64,000 nucleotides of DNA from Ceratodon purpureus (taxonomy: Eukaryota > Streptophyta > Bryopsida > Pseudoditrichales > Ditrichaceae). Positions within the stretch are counted from its first letter, which is position 1. Each line of letters begins with the position of its first letter. The position numbers and the translations under genes are program-made. The notes beneath the pieces were generated by a model. It saw only the letters and a list, made by a program, of their open reading frames with translations. It did not search any database and was not told the DNA's origin. Below, one piece after another: positions 10,901-24,216 of the stretch. The stretch covers positions 11,594,430 to 11,658,429 of the forward strand of contig CM026427.1 of assembly GCA_014871385.1 (NCBI GenBank). The letters run 5' to 3'.

Positions 10901-13900
10901 TGTGATTTTACTAAAATGGTGTGCAAGCGGCAAAGGAGGCAAGGATAACAAGGATGCAAGTGGTCAGCTTTTTGTGTACGGGGGTTCTGATCTAAATGCG
11001 ACTCAGGCTTTGACGGTGGGTTCTAGCTCCATCTGTATCTTATTCTCTTTCCCACAAAGTACATTATTTCGATTAATTTTTTTCTTGTATGAATTGATGA
11101 ATCAGTGATGGTACGTGGTCACTTGAGATCAGTCGTCGGTAACAAGTTTTACTTGCTCAATACCTGTTCACTTGAGCATTGTCCCGTTTAAGAGGTTTTG
11201 GGATCAAAGAAACAAGATATGAGATATGTAGGTCAAATATGCGAATATCTACTAATTTTTGCAATACATTCTCTATTTTAGGTTTTGTCGTTAGACGAAG
11301 AAGCAAGTGAGAAGCAGCTTGAGCTACCGCTTCATGGGCCATTTGCAGATGCAGTGACACTTTCAAGACCAGGGGGCACCTTGAGCACACCTGTGGCTGC
11401 AATTTTAGTGCTGTCTTCACCTGGGTTGCTTCACATGTATGACGGTGTCGGCATTATCTCCCACTTCTTTTCTCCCCCTGCCGAAGATTCCGTGAAGCAA
11501 GCATGTTTGCAACCACTTCCGTGGCAGGCACCCCTAAAAGATGTTGTATTTTCGCAACTATTTCTAGTGTCGCCTGATTCATCAGCAGCCAGAGTCCTAC
11601 TTCAGGTGATGATTGAACTCAAAATATGATTGTAGTTTATCCTCGCTAAGTACCAAGTACGCAGGTGCGCTACAGGGTGGTGTGTCTTCACTGATTCTAT
11701 TTAAAAAAATAATGTAGTATTGGATCAAGTATCTCTATATATAAGTTAGTGATTGGTTTTGCATAGTTTTGAGTATATACTAGGCATTTTCTTTTACTCT
11801 GGTGGACTTGATGCCAATGCGCCATGTGGATATGTTCTGGTCTGACTCGGGCGGCTATTTCTGACAGTTAAGCCAAGGAAAGAAGGATCCCTTGCCTTCG
11901 CTAGCTGGTGGAACGAAATGGCCAATTTCTGGAGGAACTCGGAGCAGTACTGGATCTACATCCAATGACAGCACGAAGGAGAGGCTCTTCCTTTTAACAG
12001 GGCGCAAGCGTGGTGGCATCCAAGTTTGGGATGCTTCTGCACCATCGGTTGAATTGTTGTGCACTGTGAAAGCTAAGGTGAATATACCATAAACCCATGA
12101 TGAAATTGCTGTGGATGATAATGGTTCTTTGCTCTTTACAGCTACAAAAGGCAGTTTTTTTTTTTTTTATGGAGTCTGTCTATCTTCTCCTAGCCAAAGT
12201 TATTTGATGCTGCAGGCATTGCTGGGTATTGACTTAAAGAGTTATTTTCTTTTCAGACCAATAAGGATCCAGCTCCTGTCTCAGCTGTGGTTCTGAATGA
12301 ACAATCTGGTCTTTTGGCATACGGTGACCAAGAGGGGAAGGTACTATCTTCTAAGCATGCGTGAGTGTTTTCTTGGCGTCTTAGAGAAACACATAGCAGC
12401 AATGTTTGTATTTCAAGGGACTTTAATAAGACCTTGGACTACGTGGTACTTTTACAGGTGTACCTATTTAAACTCAGTACTGAAGCGCAAGAGGTGTCAT
12501 GCAAGATCATAAGTAACTCTTCTGCCTGCTCTGGTTAGTGATCATTACTCTGACTAATCTTGAATTGTAGTGTGCTAAAGAGTTACAATTTTCATGTGCT
12601 CGTGCGTTTTGCTTGCTGTTGTTTACTTCGTAACTTTCGGACCACAGTTCTGCATGCTGTTCTTATTTTTAGTTCTTCTCTTTGCTGCAGGTGAGGCTGT
12701 GAATAGCCCGGCTGGTTACCAGTGCATTGCTGAACTACATTTGCATAAAGCTGCTATAAGCAGTATTGCTATTTCCAGCGACTCTGATCGCCTTGCAGTT
12801 GGCGATGAAAGTGGAATGGTTTGTGGAATGTGCTACCCGTCTCGTTGCTGAAATTCAAAACTACTACAATCTACATTACTGAAGTTCATGAATGCAAATT
12901 AATGTCAAACATGTGCTCACAAATGGCTCTTTTGTTGTGGTTGAAGATTTCGATTGTTGATCCGGCAAATCTCATGCTTTTATTTTCTGGAAGCTGGCCC
13001 GGCAATTCATCAGGCATCGCTAGGCTGAAATTTGCAGTTCCGCAAGCAGTGAAAGAAGAGGACCCTGTTGACTCCTCTGCTTCAGCAGAACCAGATTCGG
13101 AACAGCCAAAGTCTTCTGAGAGATCTAGCACTGCTCTATATGTAGTGAATGGAGAAGCAACTGTGGCTGTACTGGATGGAACCACTGGCGATTGTCTCGC
13201 TCCAGGTCCAAGGCAGCCTGAATCGGCGTCAAAAACTCTATATATGGATCTTCTAGGTCAGGAATTACCGCCAAAATCACGTTTGAAGTTTCTCTTCTAC
13301 ATACTGCTCTCTTTTTCTTTCTAGTTTTTGAAGGCTTGGTGAAGTATGATACACTACCTTCTTTTTCTAAGAATGTTAGGTGATATGAACCATCCATTTG
13401 TTCTTGATTGCACTTTCATAATGGTGATGCTGTGGTGCTTACTGAAACAATATTTAAACAGCATTGCTCTAGCACCACACCATTGCTCTTGATGCCGAAA
13501 GTTTCTTTTGACTTGCAATTTATTTAGATCATGGTTTAGAAGTATCTTGACGTCGTTTTCTCTTCATGTTATAATTATGCTCTGCAATTCACTGAGTAGT
13601 TTATGATTTGATGCTTCAGACATTTCTACAACACCATCTGTTGAAGTAAGTACAGTGCAAGATCCAAGTGTGAAGTTAGCAGAAGCGAATCAATCAAGCT
13701 CCTATCTATTTTTGTGTACACAAGATTGGATACAGCTTGTCTCAACACCATCACAGGTGAGGAAAAATTTCTAGCTTTTTCTTTTCCTTCAATTTTTTTG
13801 AGTTCCTTGTAAACAGACTTTGTTGTTGACATTACGTTCTTGCCCATTCCTTATTAAATATTGTTTCTCATAGGAAGAGCTCGTCTCATCATCATTTAAA

Positions 13901-16900
13901 ATAAAATAAAATAGTATAGATTTGCAAATTTGAGTTAAGCATTGTGTTCTTAAACTTGTAGATGATTATGCCGATTATGTACTTGTTGAATACCAGTTCT
14001 CATGCTGCTTTATTTTTTCAAAATATTTATTTTCTTATGCGTTTTGCCACCATCTTGTGGTTTTGTTGACTAGCTATGGACTCTATCTTCTGTTTATTTT
14101 CAACTTTGTGTCCTTGTCGGCATGCCGTGGGCATTATAGAGAATTTACTTGGTTGCAATGTTCATTGGCATTGCACTGCAGAATTGAAAGAAACTAAGCA
14201 AAACAAAATCCTAAAGCTACATTAAAAAGGATATACTGTTGGATTGTCTGAATGTGTTAACGGTGCACAGAACATTGGAGATTCTCTGCGAGAAGTGAAA
14301 TTGGAGCACTCCTGTTGTTGGGCCTCCACATTTAAAGACCCCTCTACGCACGCTTTTGGCGCCATTCTGCTGTACCAGTCTGGTCACCTCGAGATAAGGT
14401 AAAACTTGTTGATTGATACTTCGTGATGTTCGTGTAGTAGGATGACCTGTGGTTATCACAGACGATGTTGTATTCAACTCAACCTACTAAGGCATTCGAT
14501 GCTTTTCCTGGTGCAGATCGCTGCCTGACCTTCGGATTGTGGTTGAAACCACATTGACCCAGTGCTTACACTGGCAGCTTGAGCTTAGTTACAGTTTCTT
14601 GGCAACACTCGGTTCTGCTGCTAATGGACGAATCACTATGGTAATTTATGGTCATACTTTTAGTGTGTTTATATTTCTTTTCTTGTTCTTACCAGCTCTC
14701 AATGACTCAATGCCGTTGGTGCCAGTTTATCTGGGTAAAGGTTCCCTTGACTTCTGGATAATTTAGCTACATAAACAATGTTCCGTAGTAATTGATTGAA
14801 GTTTTTAAAAATGGTGTGCATAAGTCGGAAGTTTGCTTCTGACAGCCAGTAGTTCGTGATTGCATCAAGCGTGGCTAAGCGGTAAATTTTCAAAAGGAAG
14901 TGATGTCTGATTGACTTGGCTTTTAGTTATTGATATTAGTTCACATTCTGTAATAATATTGTGGCCGCAGATAAGTGAAGAAAGGGAGCTCATTCATCTT
15001 TCGGTGATTGCAGAGGAGAATGATTTGAGGTAATACATTGTGACTGGGATATTATGTTACTTCAAACCTGCATGTTAGTTTAACTGATTCACCAAAGAGG
15101 GACACATGCTCAATTGATGCTTTTCTAGTATTTCCTACAGAAGTCAGTCAGAAGGTCATTGCTGGTACTCACCACTGGCTGCTCTGCAGTGCTTTCTTGA
15201 GCTACTATAGTTGCAATTGAAAAAAATTGGTTTATATTTTGACGTGGTTGTCTGGTTGGTATCGTCCATATTTCCTCTTAGTGCGCCGGACTCTCCACCT
15301 CGATTTTTTGACAAGGACCTGGGAGCTGCAGCTGAGGCTGCAATGAAATACACAACTTCTTTGCCCCGGAAGAAGGTATGTGTGAAGGCTAGTTCCCTTG
15401 TATTTGATTGTTGTGAGATTTAGAGCACTTATAGTGTGGATAAGAATGACCATCTTTTCAGTTTACTACAAGATTAGGGGAGCCTTTGGGTGATAGATGT
15501 CGGAAGGACTTCATGAAGCGAAGTTTGTCATTTGAGATTGATTAATTTGGGACTAAAGATTTTTAGCTCCCATGCAATTAAGTGGGACCAGGAGTGGTGT
15601 ATTTAATAGTCGATCGTATTGAGTATTGAATTTCGAAATTCAAGATTCATTACCTTGTGGTGAAGAGTATTGCAGAACCCATCCATCTAAACCTTTTTGA
15701 ACGCGCTTTTAGTATTAGGTGATCTCAGGAGTTTGGTTCGGTTAGTCTTAGCTTTATTTCGAACACTAATAGACTCAAATGGTATTGCAGTCTGGGCCAA
15801 AACAAGGATTATTGGGAGTTATAAAGAGCGCACTTGAACAAGAACCTACACTACATCCTGCATCTGAGCTGCCCAAGCTTTTTTCATCGCAACCCTTTGA
15901 TGTCCCTGTAATCCAGCCCTTTGACCTGTCCAAAACAGACTCTTTGGGCCTGGACATTGATCTGGAGATTGGTAAGTCATTTCTATAGCTAGTTCTTCTG
16001 AGTTCGTCATTTTTAACTGTACTTTGAATTGGTACCAAGAAAGGAGATGTATATATCCGCCTTCCCTTTCTAATCGTTTTGCTCGAGGTGAGGCTGACAT
16101 GTTTTACGTATGCTAATATCTTGTGCTAAATGCAGATGATATTCTAATTGATCTTGATGACATGGGTGTAAATTCTTCACCGTCAGCTTCTGGGGAGCCC
16201 AGCAGCAACAAAATTGTTCTTCATAGAGTCACAACTGATTATAGTCCCAAGGGTATGCACCCTACTCTGATGCATCATTACTGTTGTAGGACCAATTTGT
16301 CACGTGGAATGATTCGAAGTCACTCATCGTGAACATCTTCTGATACTGAACTAATCAGTAGCGGAAGTGATTAGTAACTGAATTCAGACTTTCTTTTTGT
16401 GTGCCCTGCTCAGAGCTTTGAAGTCCTATTACCATGACTACTGCTCTTTTCTCTGTTCGTTCTGAATTTGATCATAACTTAAAGCTTCTCTTTTACTTAC
16501 CGGATCCAGGCAACTTGCACTTTTCAGTTTCGATAATACTAATTACGATTTCGAGTATCAGAGAGAGAATGAGCTGTTTTAATACGTTCACTGTTTACTT
16601 TGTAACCAGGAAAAGAAGTGATGAGCGAAGAAACTACCAGGTCGCAGCTGTTTGGAGATGATGGCAAGCCAAGACAACGCACTGCAGACGAAATCAAAGC
16701 TGCTTATGGTCATGCCCCCAAGGCCTTGGTAAGATTAACATAATTTCTCTTGAAAGGGAAGCCTGATTCATAGTCTTTTCAATATCGAATAGATCAAACA
16801 TCATATTGATGTTGCTGCGTACATACACTATGTCACCGGTCTTGTTATTCAAGGGTTGGATTTACTGCTTTGATGCAGGACGCTACAAATGCTGCTGCAA

Positions 16901-17212
16901 TGGCTAGGGATAAACTAATGGAGCGAGGTGAAAAGCTTCAGGTAAGAATTCTCCCAAGGGTGCTAAGTAGTTCTATATCGAACTCTTTCTATTTAGCTCT
17001 AATTAACCTCTCATTGGACCGTAATAAACTTGTATTGTAATGATTGATATGATTTCTACTATATCAGCTTCTAATCCATCGTGAGCCTTCTTGTTTCATT
17101 GCAGTCCCTTAATGACAAGACAGAGGAGATGCAAGCAGGAGCAGAAAACTTTGCATCAATGGCTGAACAGCTAGCCAAGAAGTACGAGAGACGGAAATGG
17201 TGGGAATTTTAA
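7936..17212 (+). CDS. Tomosyn/Lgl-type WD40 protein with C-terminal R-SNARE motif
   Basis: Twenty-four exons join in phase to 1177 aa: 7936-8100, 8658-8794, 9279-9363, 9467-9520, 9708-9799, 9999-10102, 10242-10320, 10460-11015, 11282-11605, 11868-12077, 12257-12340, 12458-12533, 12691-12818, 12947-13256, 13620-13756, 14271-14398, 14517-14640, 14971-15029, 15282-15375, 15791-15971, 16136-16252, 16610-16728, 16879-16941, 17105-17212. The N-terminal part carries degenerate WD repeats typical of Lgl/tomosyn twin propellers (for example [31 protein letters not shown]). An acidic loop lies at about 309-319. The C-terminus is an R-SNARE coiled coil; the zero-layer Arg is Arg1137 in LMERGEKLQ, and the protein ends in RRKWWEF, as tomosyns do. 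No membrane anchor follows, so it should be a soluble or peripheral regulator that binds Qa-SNAREs and restrains vesicle fusion. The first exon ([10 protein letters not shown]) is serine-rich and low in complexity. Exons 10-14 are the least certain. Confidence 0.88.
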
Positions 17213-19240
17213 TCATCAGCACATATAACTTTCAGTTGATAAGGCAGCAAATGCTTTGCCATTTTTACATTCTTTTAAAAAATTGTGTAGGTAGATGTAA
17301 ATTCAGTGCAGGAATGTCGATTGCAAGAATAATTGCAATGACATTAATAGTACCGTGAAGTTCCCTATTGTACAAAGTGCGGCAAGTACTTACTGATTCT
17401 CAAGGACAGAACATAATTATTTTTGGTTTGCATAATTGTGAGGACTCTTTTTGTTGTCTCTGTCTACCAATTTATGTGGTCTGCAATGCAGAGTATGATA
17501 CTCATGGTCATGATCCAAACAGGTGATCAACTATTGGATCACAAATAATCTCAAGCCAACTATTTCAAGAACAGTTACTCGAGGTTGTCCACTCAACTAC
17601 ATATTAACCGAATCTTTTCAGATTTGTCCTACACCAATTAATTAAAAATTGAAAAGTTTAGAGTGTCATATTCTTACGTATAACTATTGTGCTATTAAGT
17701 AATTTTCAGATGAGAATTCAAAGCTGCTCAGGTGCCTTCGGTTTCAGGTTGCAGTTAAGGGCAACAGACAGAGGAGGAACATATAACAACAACGTCCGCA
17801 TGGACATTGGGCTCTGAATTAGAGATCATTCTTCAGCATACTGTATTGGAAATAGAATACAGTGTGACACACGAACCGGAAGTTGGAGGCAACGATCCTG
17901 TACACTGGAATGATAAACTTTGATATCTAAACCAAACGCAGCAGCAACAGGAAGCAATTCGATATATTGGAGATTAATCAACGAGAGTAACCATGCAAGT
18001 CCCATTTCGGAAATTGCGGAAAGTGCTCTCCGAAAGCAATAATTGCGCGTGAGACAATATAACGGACGTCTTGTTAGCTATATTTTTGTTCCAGACTCCC
18101 AAATTTGTCCCAGATTCCTCGCGCGAGCTTGCCCGACATAAGTGGAGTATGGTGCATTGGTGAGACTGCAGTGGTTTATTTGTCCTTTTTCCTCATTTCC
18201 GTGTAACAAGGCTTTAACTGTTCCTGGCGATTTCGCAAAGCATTTCAATTGCAGTAGATCTCTGAACTCCTCCTTTCGCCTTCAGGATTCAGGAACTCTG
18301 ATATTGCTCCTGCATTGTCTTCTGCTCCTACAACAGCTAGCTCATCAGTCTTCCTTCCTGGAGTTCCTTTGTTCATTCTTTCTGTTTCTCGTTTCTCGCT
18401 CTTTTCCTTCGACGTGAGCTGTGAATTCATCACTGATCTCTGTAGGTTCTAAAGATTACAAGAAGCTTCATAACTTTTTTGTCAATTACCCCTCTGAAGG
18501 TCCCACTGTTCCTGCCGTCCAGACACAAAAACAACATTCAGTACACACTGGCTCTTGGTTCTCACATGGGTCACCCAAATATTACCGGCTTTTACAACTG
18601 ATTAAAGCAGACATTCACCTGAGTCTCTCTTTCTTCAGTCACCCACATGAGTAAGAATGTCGGAGGAGTTTCTGATGTCATGCATTTTTGCAGCGCCTTC
18701 TTTTCCCATGAGCAACTCTCTTGAGGACATGCACTGATCGTTGTTAAGCCGGTTCAGTTTACGATGATATGACACTTGGCAATACATATGAGGATATGAT
18801 TCATGTCTATATCGTTTCTGTTGTTGCTAGCCTGCAAAACTGGTATACTTTTTTATGATCCTTGTCTTTCAAGCTATTTCAATGTTGGCCCTTGTTGTTT
18901 TACAACTGTTTGAAGGCACTTTAGAACTGTGGAGAGTAGCACTGACGTTGGATTTGCAACTGCATTGCATAATCTAATGGAACATGGAAGCAATTTACAA
19001 AGATTATATTACACTCAGACTGGAATGCAATGCTTCCTATCACTAGGGTCTCAATGTGATAATTCCTTGTTTCATAATTTCCTAATGAGTCTCAAAGGTT
19101 GACGTTTCCTGACCCTTTCCTATACATGCATGTGAGTAAGTGTGATTTTGTAAACATGCCAAACCTGACAATGACACTTTAGAGGAATACTAAAGTTCCA
19201 AAGGAAATCAGAGAAGCCTGGAAATCATGTATAAAAACCT
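17213..19240. other. Intergenic region downstream of tomosyn
   Basis: The first few hundred bases are probably 3' UTR of the tomosyn gene. The rest (17500-18700) is of moderate GC content. Frames at 18142-18417 and 18421-18654 lack domain signatures and splice-consistent partners, so I did not call them. Nothing else was recognised. Confidence 0.4.
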
Positions 19241-20010
19241 GGAGTAACAGTTTCTAAATGAATTTTAAGCATACCTTTCCTCCACGAAAGTGAAAATGAC
19301 AATTTGCGATTGCATTCTTTACCTCACTATGCTTTAAAATCATAGTTGTGTGGATAAAACATATTTTGATGAAATAGAGCAAATATGAACTTCTCGGAGC
19401 ACCAACAAGTTTCAAAAGTTAAAAAATAGATATCATTCACTATAATGGCTCTGACTTTATTGTTTGTGCTATCATCTGGTCATTGTGTATATTTAGAAAA
19501 AATAAGGAAACCAATGCTATTATCATTATTTTATTTTATTTTATTTTTAAATGTGCACAACTATATTAGAAGAAAACTATGGTGTAACCAAAAAAATAAG
19601 TTTATTAAATATAATATATATGAAAGTGCCTAAAGGAGCAAGAATATACATGTTAGAATGAATAAAATTATCATGCAAATCTACAAGTTTGAGCCTATTG
19701 ACGTTGACTTGTAAACCCAATTCTAGAAAATTGCTCGGCAAAGTCTTCTAGTTTTTGCCTCAAAATTTCAAAATTTGAATGCATGGAGTCTGCATCTCTG
19801 ACCTTACGAAGTCATTCTCCAACTTGTTGGCTCCTGCACAATGCATGCAAATTTAACAATGACATTTTAGTACATACATACTGCAAGAGGGAATTGCTAC
19901 ATCTTCGGCATTATTAAAAACTTGCAAGCATATAAATCAACTCTAATTCTACTAAATAATTGGAAGATACTAGAATTATATGGTTGAGTCACCAGTAGAC
20001 TTTTTGACCT
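19241..20010 (+). repeat. Dispersed repeat family, copy A
   Basis: This segment resembles 48933-49560 in the same orientation. Matching blocks come in the same order: GTAACA-TTCT, AAAATGACAATTTG, GATTGCATTCT, TAGAGCAAA-ATGA, ATGGCTCT--TTTATTGT-TGTG, GAGCCTATT, AAATTGCTCG, and a final AGATACTAGAAT-ATATGGTTGA. Copy A is longer because about 150 bases near 19800-19960 are missing from copy B. Identity by eye is perhaps three quarters to four fifths, so both copies are old. The longest frame is 62 codons, and no terminal repeats or target duplications are obvious. Class unknown. Confidence 0.65.
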
Positions 20011-20265
20011 AAACATCTATACCTACACATAATGAAGGTGTTGAGACAGCAAAAGTATAGTTATCCACTAGATTTTTTAAAAGAATCAAATCCATTTTTA
20101 AGGAAGTATTTTAAATTGTCTCCTTTTTGCCCACATATCAATTACAATCTCTGACAACGAGGATTGTCTCGACAGTGTCAATGTCAAGTCTGTCAATTGA
20201 TGAATGTAGTCAACCAAGAGTAATATGTAAAAATATCAGAAGATTTAAAAGTGGGTAGTCAAAGT

Positions 20266-20612
20266 CATTAGGAGAAATGTGGGGTCTCCAAAAGACCTTA
20301 TAAGACAGCTCGAAGTAGGTGAACGTGCTGCCCCCGCATCCCTCTCGATGTAATTCCATTGGTGGATGCCCTGGTCAGTGACAACGTTAGTAGTCATAGT
20401 ACTGGCAGTGTCATTAGTGCTAGCATTGTTTAGGGTGCTGACAGCTTTTGTACACGTGGGGCGCTGGCACTGATTGGCTGGACCCATAGAATTTATTGTT
20501 GGCGACTTGGTGGCACCATTAATGCTAGCACAATAAAGTGTACGGGTTTCACCAAATTTTAAGCACGTGAGAAATCCAAAGGCTTTTTAGAGACCCTAGA
20601 TTTCTCCTAATG
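20266..20612. mobile_element. MITE-like element with imperfect terminal inverted repeats
   Basis: The left end (20266-20297) begins CATTAGGAGAAAT followed by GTGGGGTCTCCAAAAG. The right end (20580-20612) reads the reverse complement CATTAGGAGAAATCTAGGG and then TCTCTAAAAAG. This gives about 28 matches in 32 positions. The interior is GC-richer than the surroundings and has a minus-strand frame of 80 codons without recognised domain. No clear target-site duplication flanks the CATTAGG boundaries. If a TA duplication is assumed (within TTA/TAA), the repeat would start at GGAGAAAT. The size of about 347 bp fits a non-autonomous DNA element; superfamily not assigned. Confidence 0.6.
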
Positions 20613-21991
20613 CCTGGCAATGAAGTATAAACATTTTGAATACCTCTAATATTTATTTTTAAAACTATTTCAGGTTATTAGATTATTTACATAATATAAA
20701 TTATATATGTGGATAAATAAATACCAAGGAAATAAATAAATATATATATATATATATATATTATAAAAATCAAACTTTTCATATAATTATTTAACATTTT
20801 TACTTTGTGATAGTTTATATATCATAGTCATAGTCTACCTTTATGTATTTAAAGTTAAAAGGGCCAATTCAAAATGTGAATGTACCTTCACAAAATTGCC
20901 TCAAAAACTGTGAATATATAACATATATTATTGTGCTTCTATTATTTTATAGGAATATTTCAAGGCAAGTATATATAAAGTATAGTGACGTTATGATTAT
21001 TTAGTATATCAAAGTCAACCCACTTTATATTTCCATAGATTTAAAAATTCTAAATATAAAAGGACAATAAAAAATACGGAGAAGCTAAAATACCGTCAAA
21101 TTGTAATGTGTGATTGTTTTTTTTCATCCTACTACACCTTAGAAGCACCCAATATGCTTTAAAATTGTTTCCATAGGATTATAGATTTATGGATTTCTAT
21201 TCAAAATATAAAAAAACAACTTTGATGAATGGTACCTTCATGGACTACAAGATTAAAAATTGGAAATAGTCAATAAAAGGAACGCTATGAAACACATGGC
21301 CTAATATTTCAATATTGCAATCGATTCTAATACTTTAAGATTTTTTTTTTTTGAAAATATGAATTATTTAGTAATGACCAAAAGCCCTATATACTTATTC
21401 AACGTATAATTTTATTTTTGAAAGCATCATGAAATAACACTTGGAGGGATATTTGGAGTCGATGTCCATGTCATAGTTGTAGACTTTGAATTTTAAATTC
21501 AATTCATTAAATTAAGTTCATTGATGTTACAATCAATATATTATTATTTTTTAAAAAATTGAAGCTTTAGATTCTAAACTACTTCTAAGTTTAAGTAGAG
21601 ACAAAGTACCAATTTCTAAACTTAAGAAATACATTAATATTCTTGTAATGGATTGAAATGACATATTTTTTATATGAGAGTTTAAAATTTTGTATCTTTA
21701 CATTAGCATTTTTGAACTAAAATCAATATAATTTATTCTTGGTCAAAGTTTCACATACTCTATGGTTTGTGATTTAAAAGAATTACACCTTTTAGCAATA
21801 CCAATTTCAATTATTGATTTGAAAAAAAAAATTGATGAAATATTTTCAAAGGTGCATTTTGCCGTGAAAAACGCATAGGAATGGAGGTTATGATAGTGAA
21901 ACGTTCACATCTACCCACCTCAGATCATAAAGCCAATTAAAGATTAAACATGTCAAAGTCATTTATGTAATCAACACTTAGGGCCAAATTT

Positions 21992-22109
21992 CCACCAGAG
22001 GCTAGGCCAATTCAACCGATTTAAAGGCTTAAATCTTCCCTTGTGATTGGCTAAGAGGCTGAAATTGCCCTCAACCCCTTTACACGTAGAGGCCTAGCCA
22101 ATTTGGTGG
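21992..22109. repeat. Short foldback element
   Basis: CCACCA plus GGCTAGGCC (21992-22008) is mirrored by GGCCTAGCC plus TGGTGG (22091-22109), giving imperfect inverted ends around a 118-bp segment. Related GAGGCC(T/A)A motifs recur at about 22342, 22668 and 22723-22740. This suggests a small family of foldback or MITE remnants here. Confidence 0.4.
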
Positions 22110-22635
22110 TATAAATATTTTAATGAGAAAATGCAAGTTCTGACATGGCTCGAGCTCGGTGAGTTGGGTGCACTGAGAATGAAAAGCCAATTCTTGGCTC
22201 ACCCTCGCCGTTAAAAGGAAAGAACATTTATAGATATCATCCACCCTTTCCTTCTTTCTTCCGTCATGTCCACCCTACATAATTCATTGTTTTTGTATTC
22301 AAATCATTGTTGGAATTTTTAGTTTATGCACCATTTGGAGGCCTAACCCACTTATTTATTATGTTTTTTTGTCTATGTATAAGATGTGCAAGTGTAGATA
22401 CGTAGTTGACCCTATATTCTTGTTTGATTGTAATGATTCATAGACTTTTAATCAAACATTCCAATATTGCATTATATCCATAACAAGTCGCACGCCCATG
22501 AAAAATCTTATCTCTTCATTCATTCATTTTATACAAATGGCAATGAAAAGAGAGAAAGAAGGACTAAAATTTCCTAGATTTATTGGATTGGCTCGACTTT
22601 TTGGCCCAAGGCCATTACATATGGGAGAATTGGCA

Positions 22636-22660
22636 CCCATTATAATCTTATTATAATGGG
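22636..22660. repeat. Perfect 10-bp stem hairpin
   Basis: CCCATTATAA (22636-22645) and TTATAATGGG (22651-22660) are perfect reverse complements around the loop TCTTA. It could form a cruciform or RNA hairpin. It sits among the GAGGCC-type repeats, so it may belong to the same element family. Confidence 0.55.
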
Positions 22661-22954
22661 AACTTGAGGCCAACCCCAACCCAAATATGGACTGAAATTT
22701 CAAACAATCGGTCCCAAGAAAAATTGGCTTGGCCTCTATATGTAAATAAGCCCTTATTTCATTATAATCCTAGTGCACACCATGTTCAAACCTCATAACT
22801 TTCAAACAAGTAAGTCCATCCAAAAGCAAACAACCCATGTGCTCCATAAACATTTCCTCCTTTTCCTTTCCACTCTCATAAACCCCCTATTGGACACCCT
22901 CCCCCTGCTCCCATCCAATACTCAACGCAACAAACCCAAAAGCATCTGTCAAGT

Positions 22955-22981
22955 CCCAAACCCCCAAACCCCCAAACCCCC
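22955..22981 (-). repeat. G-quadruplex motif on minus strand
   Basis: One C3 and three C5 tracts (22955-22957, 22961-22965, 22969-22973, 22977-22981) are separated by AAA. The minus strand is therefore four G tracts with TTT loops, a strong canonical quadruplex pattern. It is not the plant telomere repeat (CCCTAAA). Confidence 0.65.
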
Positions 22982-23293
22982 ACATCCAAATCCAAATCCA
23001 AAAAATGAAAATAAAATTTATTAGAATTTTCAAATCATCTTTTTAAAAAAGGAACCCACATCCAAACACGGATCAAAAGAAGGAGCTGATACGCTACGCA
23101 ATCCCAAACTCCAGGCACTCTAAATTTGTTTGCTCTGCCCCTTGTAATTAGTATCACACCCACTTTACAATCCAAAAGCAGGAGAGAAAAAAGAAAAACT
23201 AAAAATTAAAAAAAAGCAGGAGAGAAAGATGCAAACAGTGGAGACATGCCACCGAATTCCAGAGGTGTTAGAAGTAGGTACAATGTACCCAAG

Positions 23294-23305
23294 TGCCACG
23301 TGGCA
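23294..23305. promoter_or_regulatory. G-box/ABRE in a 12-bp palindrome
   Basis: TGCCACGTGGCA is a perfect palindrome containing CACGTG and the ABRE core CACGTGGC. bZIP and bHLH factors bind such sites in plants. It lies about 2.5 kb upstream of the histidine-kinase start codon, so assignment to that gene is uncertain. Confidence 0.35.
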
Positions 23306-24216
23306 GTTCCAGTTGTTGACCCCCACCCAATGGGGCCATGCCACGAGGCCTGGATCTTTGTCATTACAATTATGCTGGGTGCCCCATTTGTCCGTAAGGG
23401 GCAGGGGCCAGGGTGGGCCCTACCATTGGGGGTACAGGGAGACTACTAGAGTGTAGTACAGTAGTTCGGCTTAAGTTGTGGGCAGTCCGTTGGGTGTTGC
23501 ACTGGCTTTTTCCTCAATCAACTCTACTCTTCAGGCGCCTGCAACAGTGGTAAGTCTAGTTTGTGTTGGTGATGTCATTGCTTACGTGTGCGCTTCTCAT
23601 GGGATACTTTGTGTCATCTCAAATGGTTGAAAAATCAATAACAGAATTTGAGAGATAGTAAGAGAACAAGTCCAGTCTCCAACCAGTAGATATGTTCAAG
23701 GTTAGGGATAAAATGGGACTTCTTTATTCCACATGATTTTCACTACTTCATGAAATGAATATTTTTGACGTAAATATATGTTTTTAATTTAGGAGAAACC
23801 AACTTTTTCATCTATTTTTTCTTTGAATTTCATTCGAAGGCTTCATCTTTTTGACTTTTTTGGGGTGTATTTTGGCATTTAGGTGTCAAAGGAAACTCTC
23901 TCGAAAGCTGTGCATGAGAGTTTCGGATACTTTCCCATGCAACTGAAGCTCTAATTTGGTTATCATAGAATGGAATGAGAAGCCACACATACTCACCCAT
24001 GTGGTAAATACAAGGTGTAAACTCCAAATGCTTATATAATCATTCCCATTTTAAAATGGAAAATAATTGTAAGAATCCGACAACAATTGTGTGGGATGAA
24101 TCCACCGTTCATTCATTTCCACAGTGACCCACAAGTTCAGAGTCGCTGTCTCCACCTACCATCGGCCTCAAAACGTAGTGATGATCAATCAACCCTCTGG
24201 AGCAATGAAGGTTCTC

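Noticed and set aside
22955..22981. Interstitial telomere repeat
   Set aside because: The unit is CCCCCAAA, not the plant CCCTAAA.
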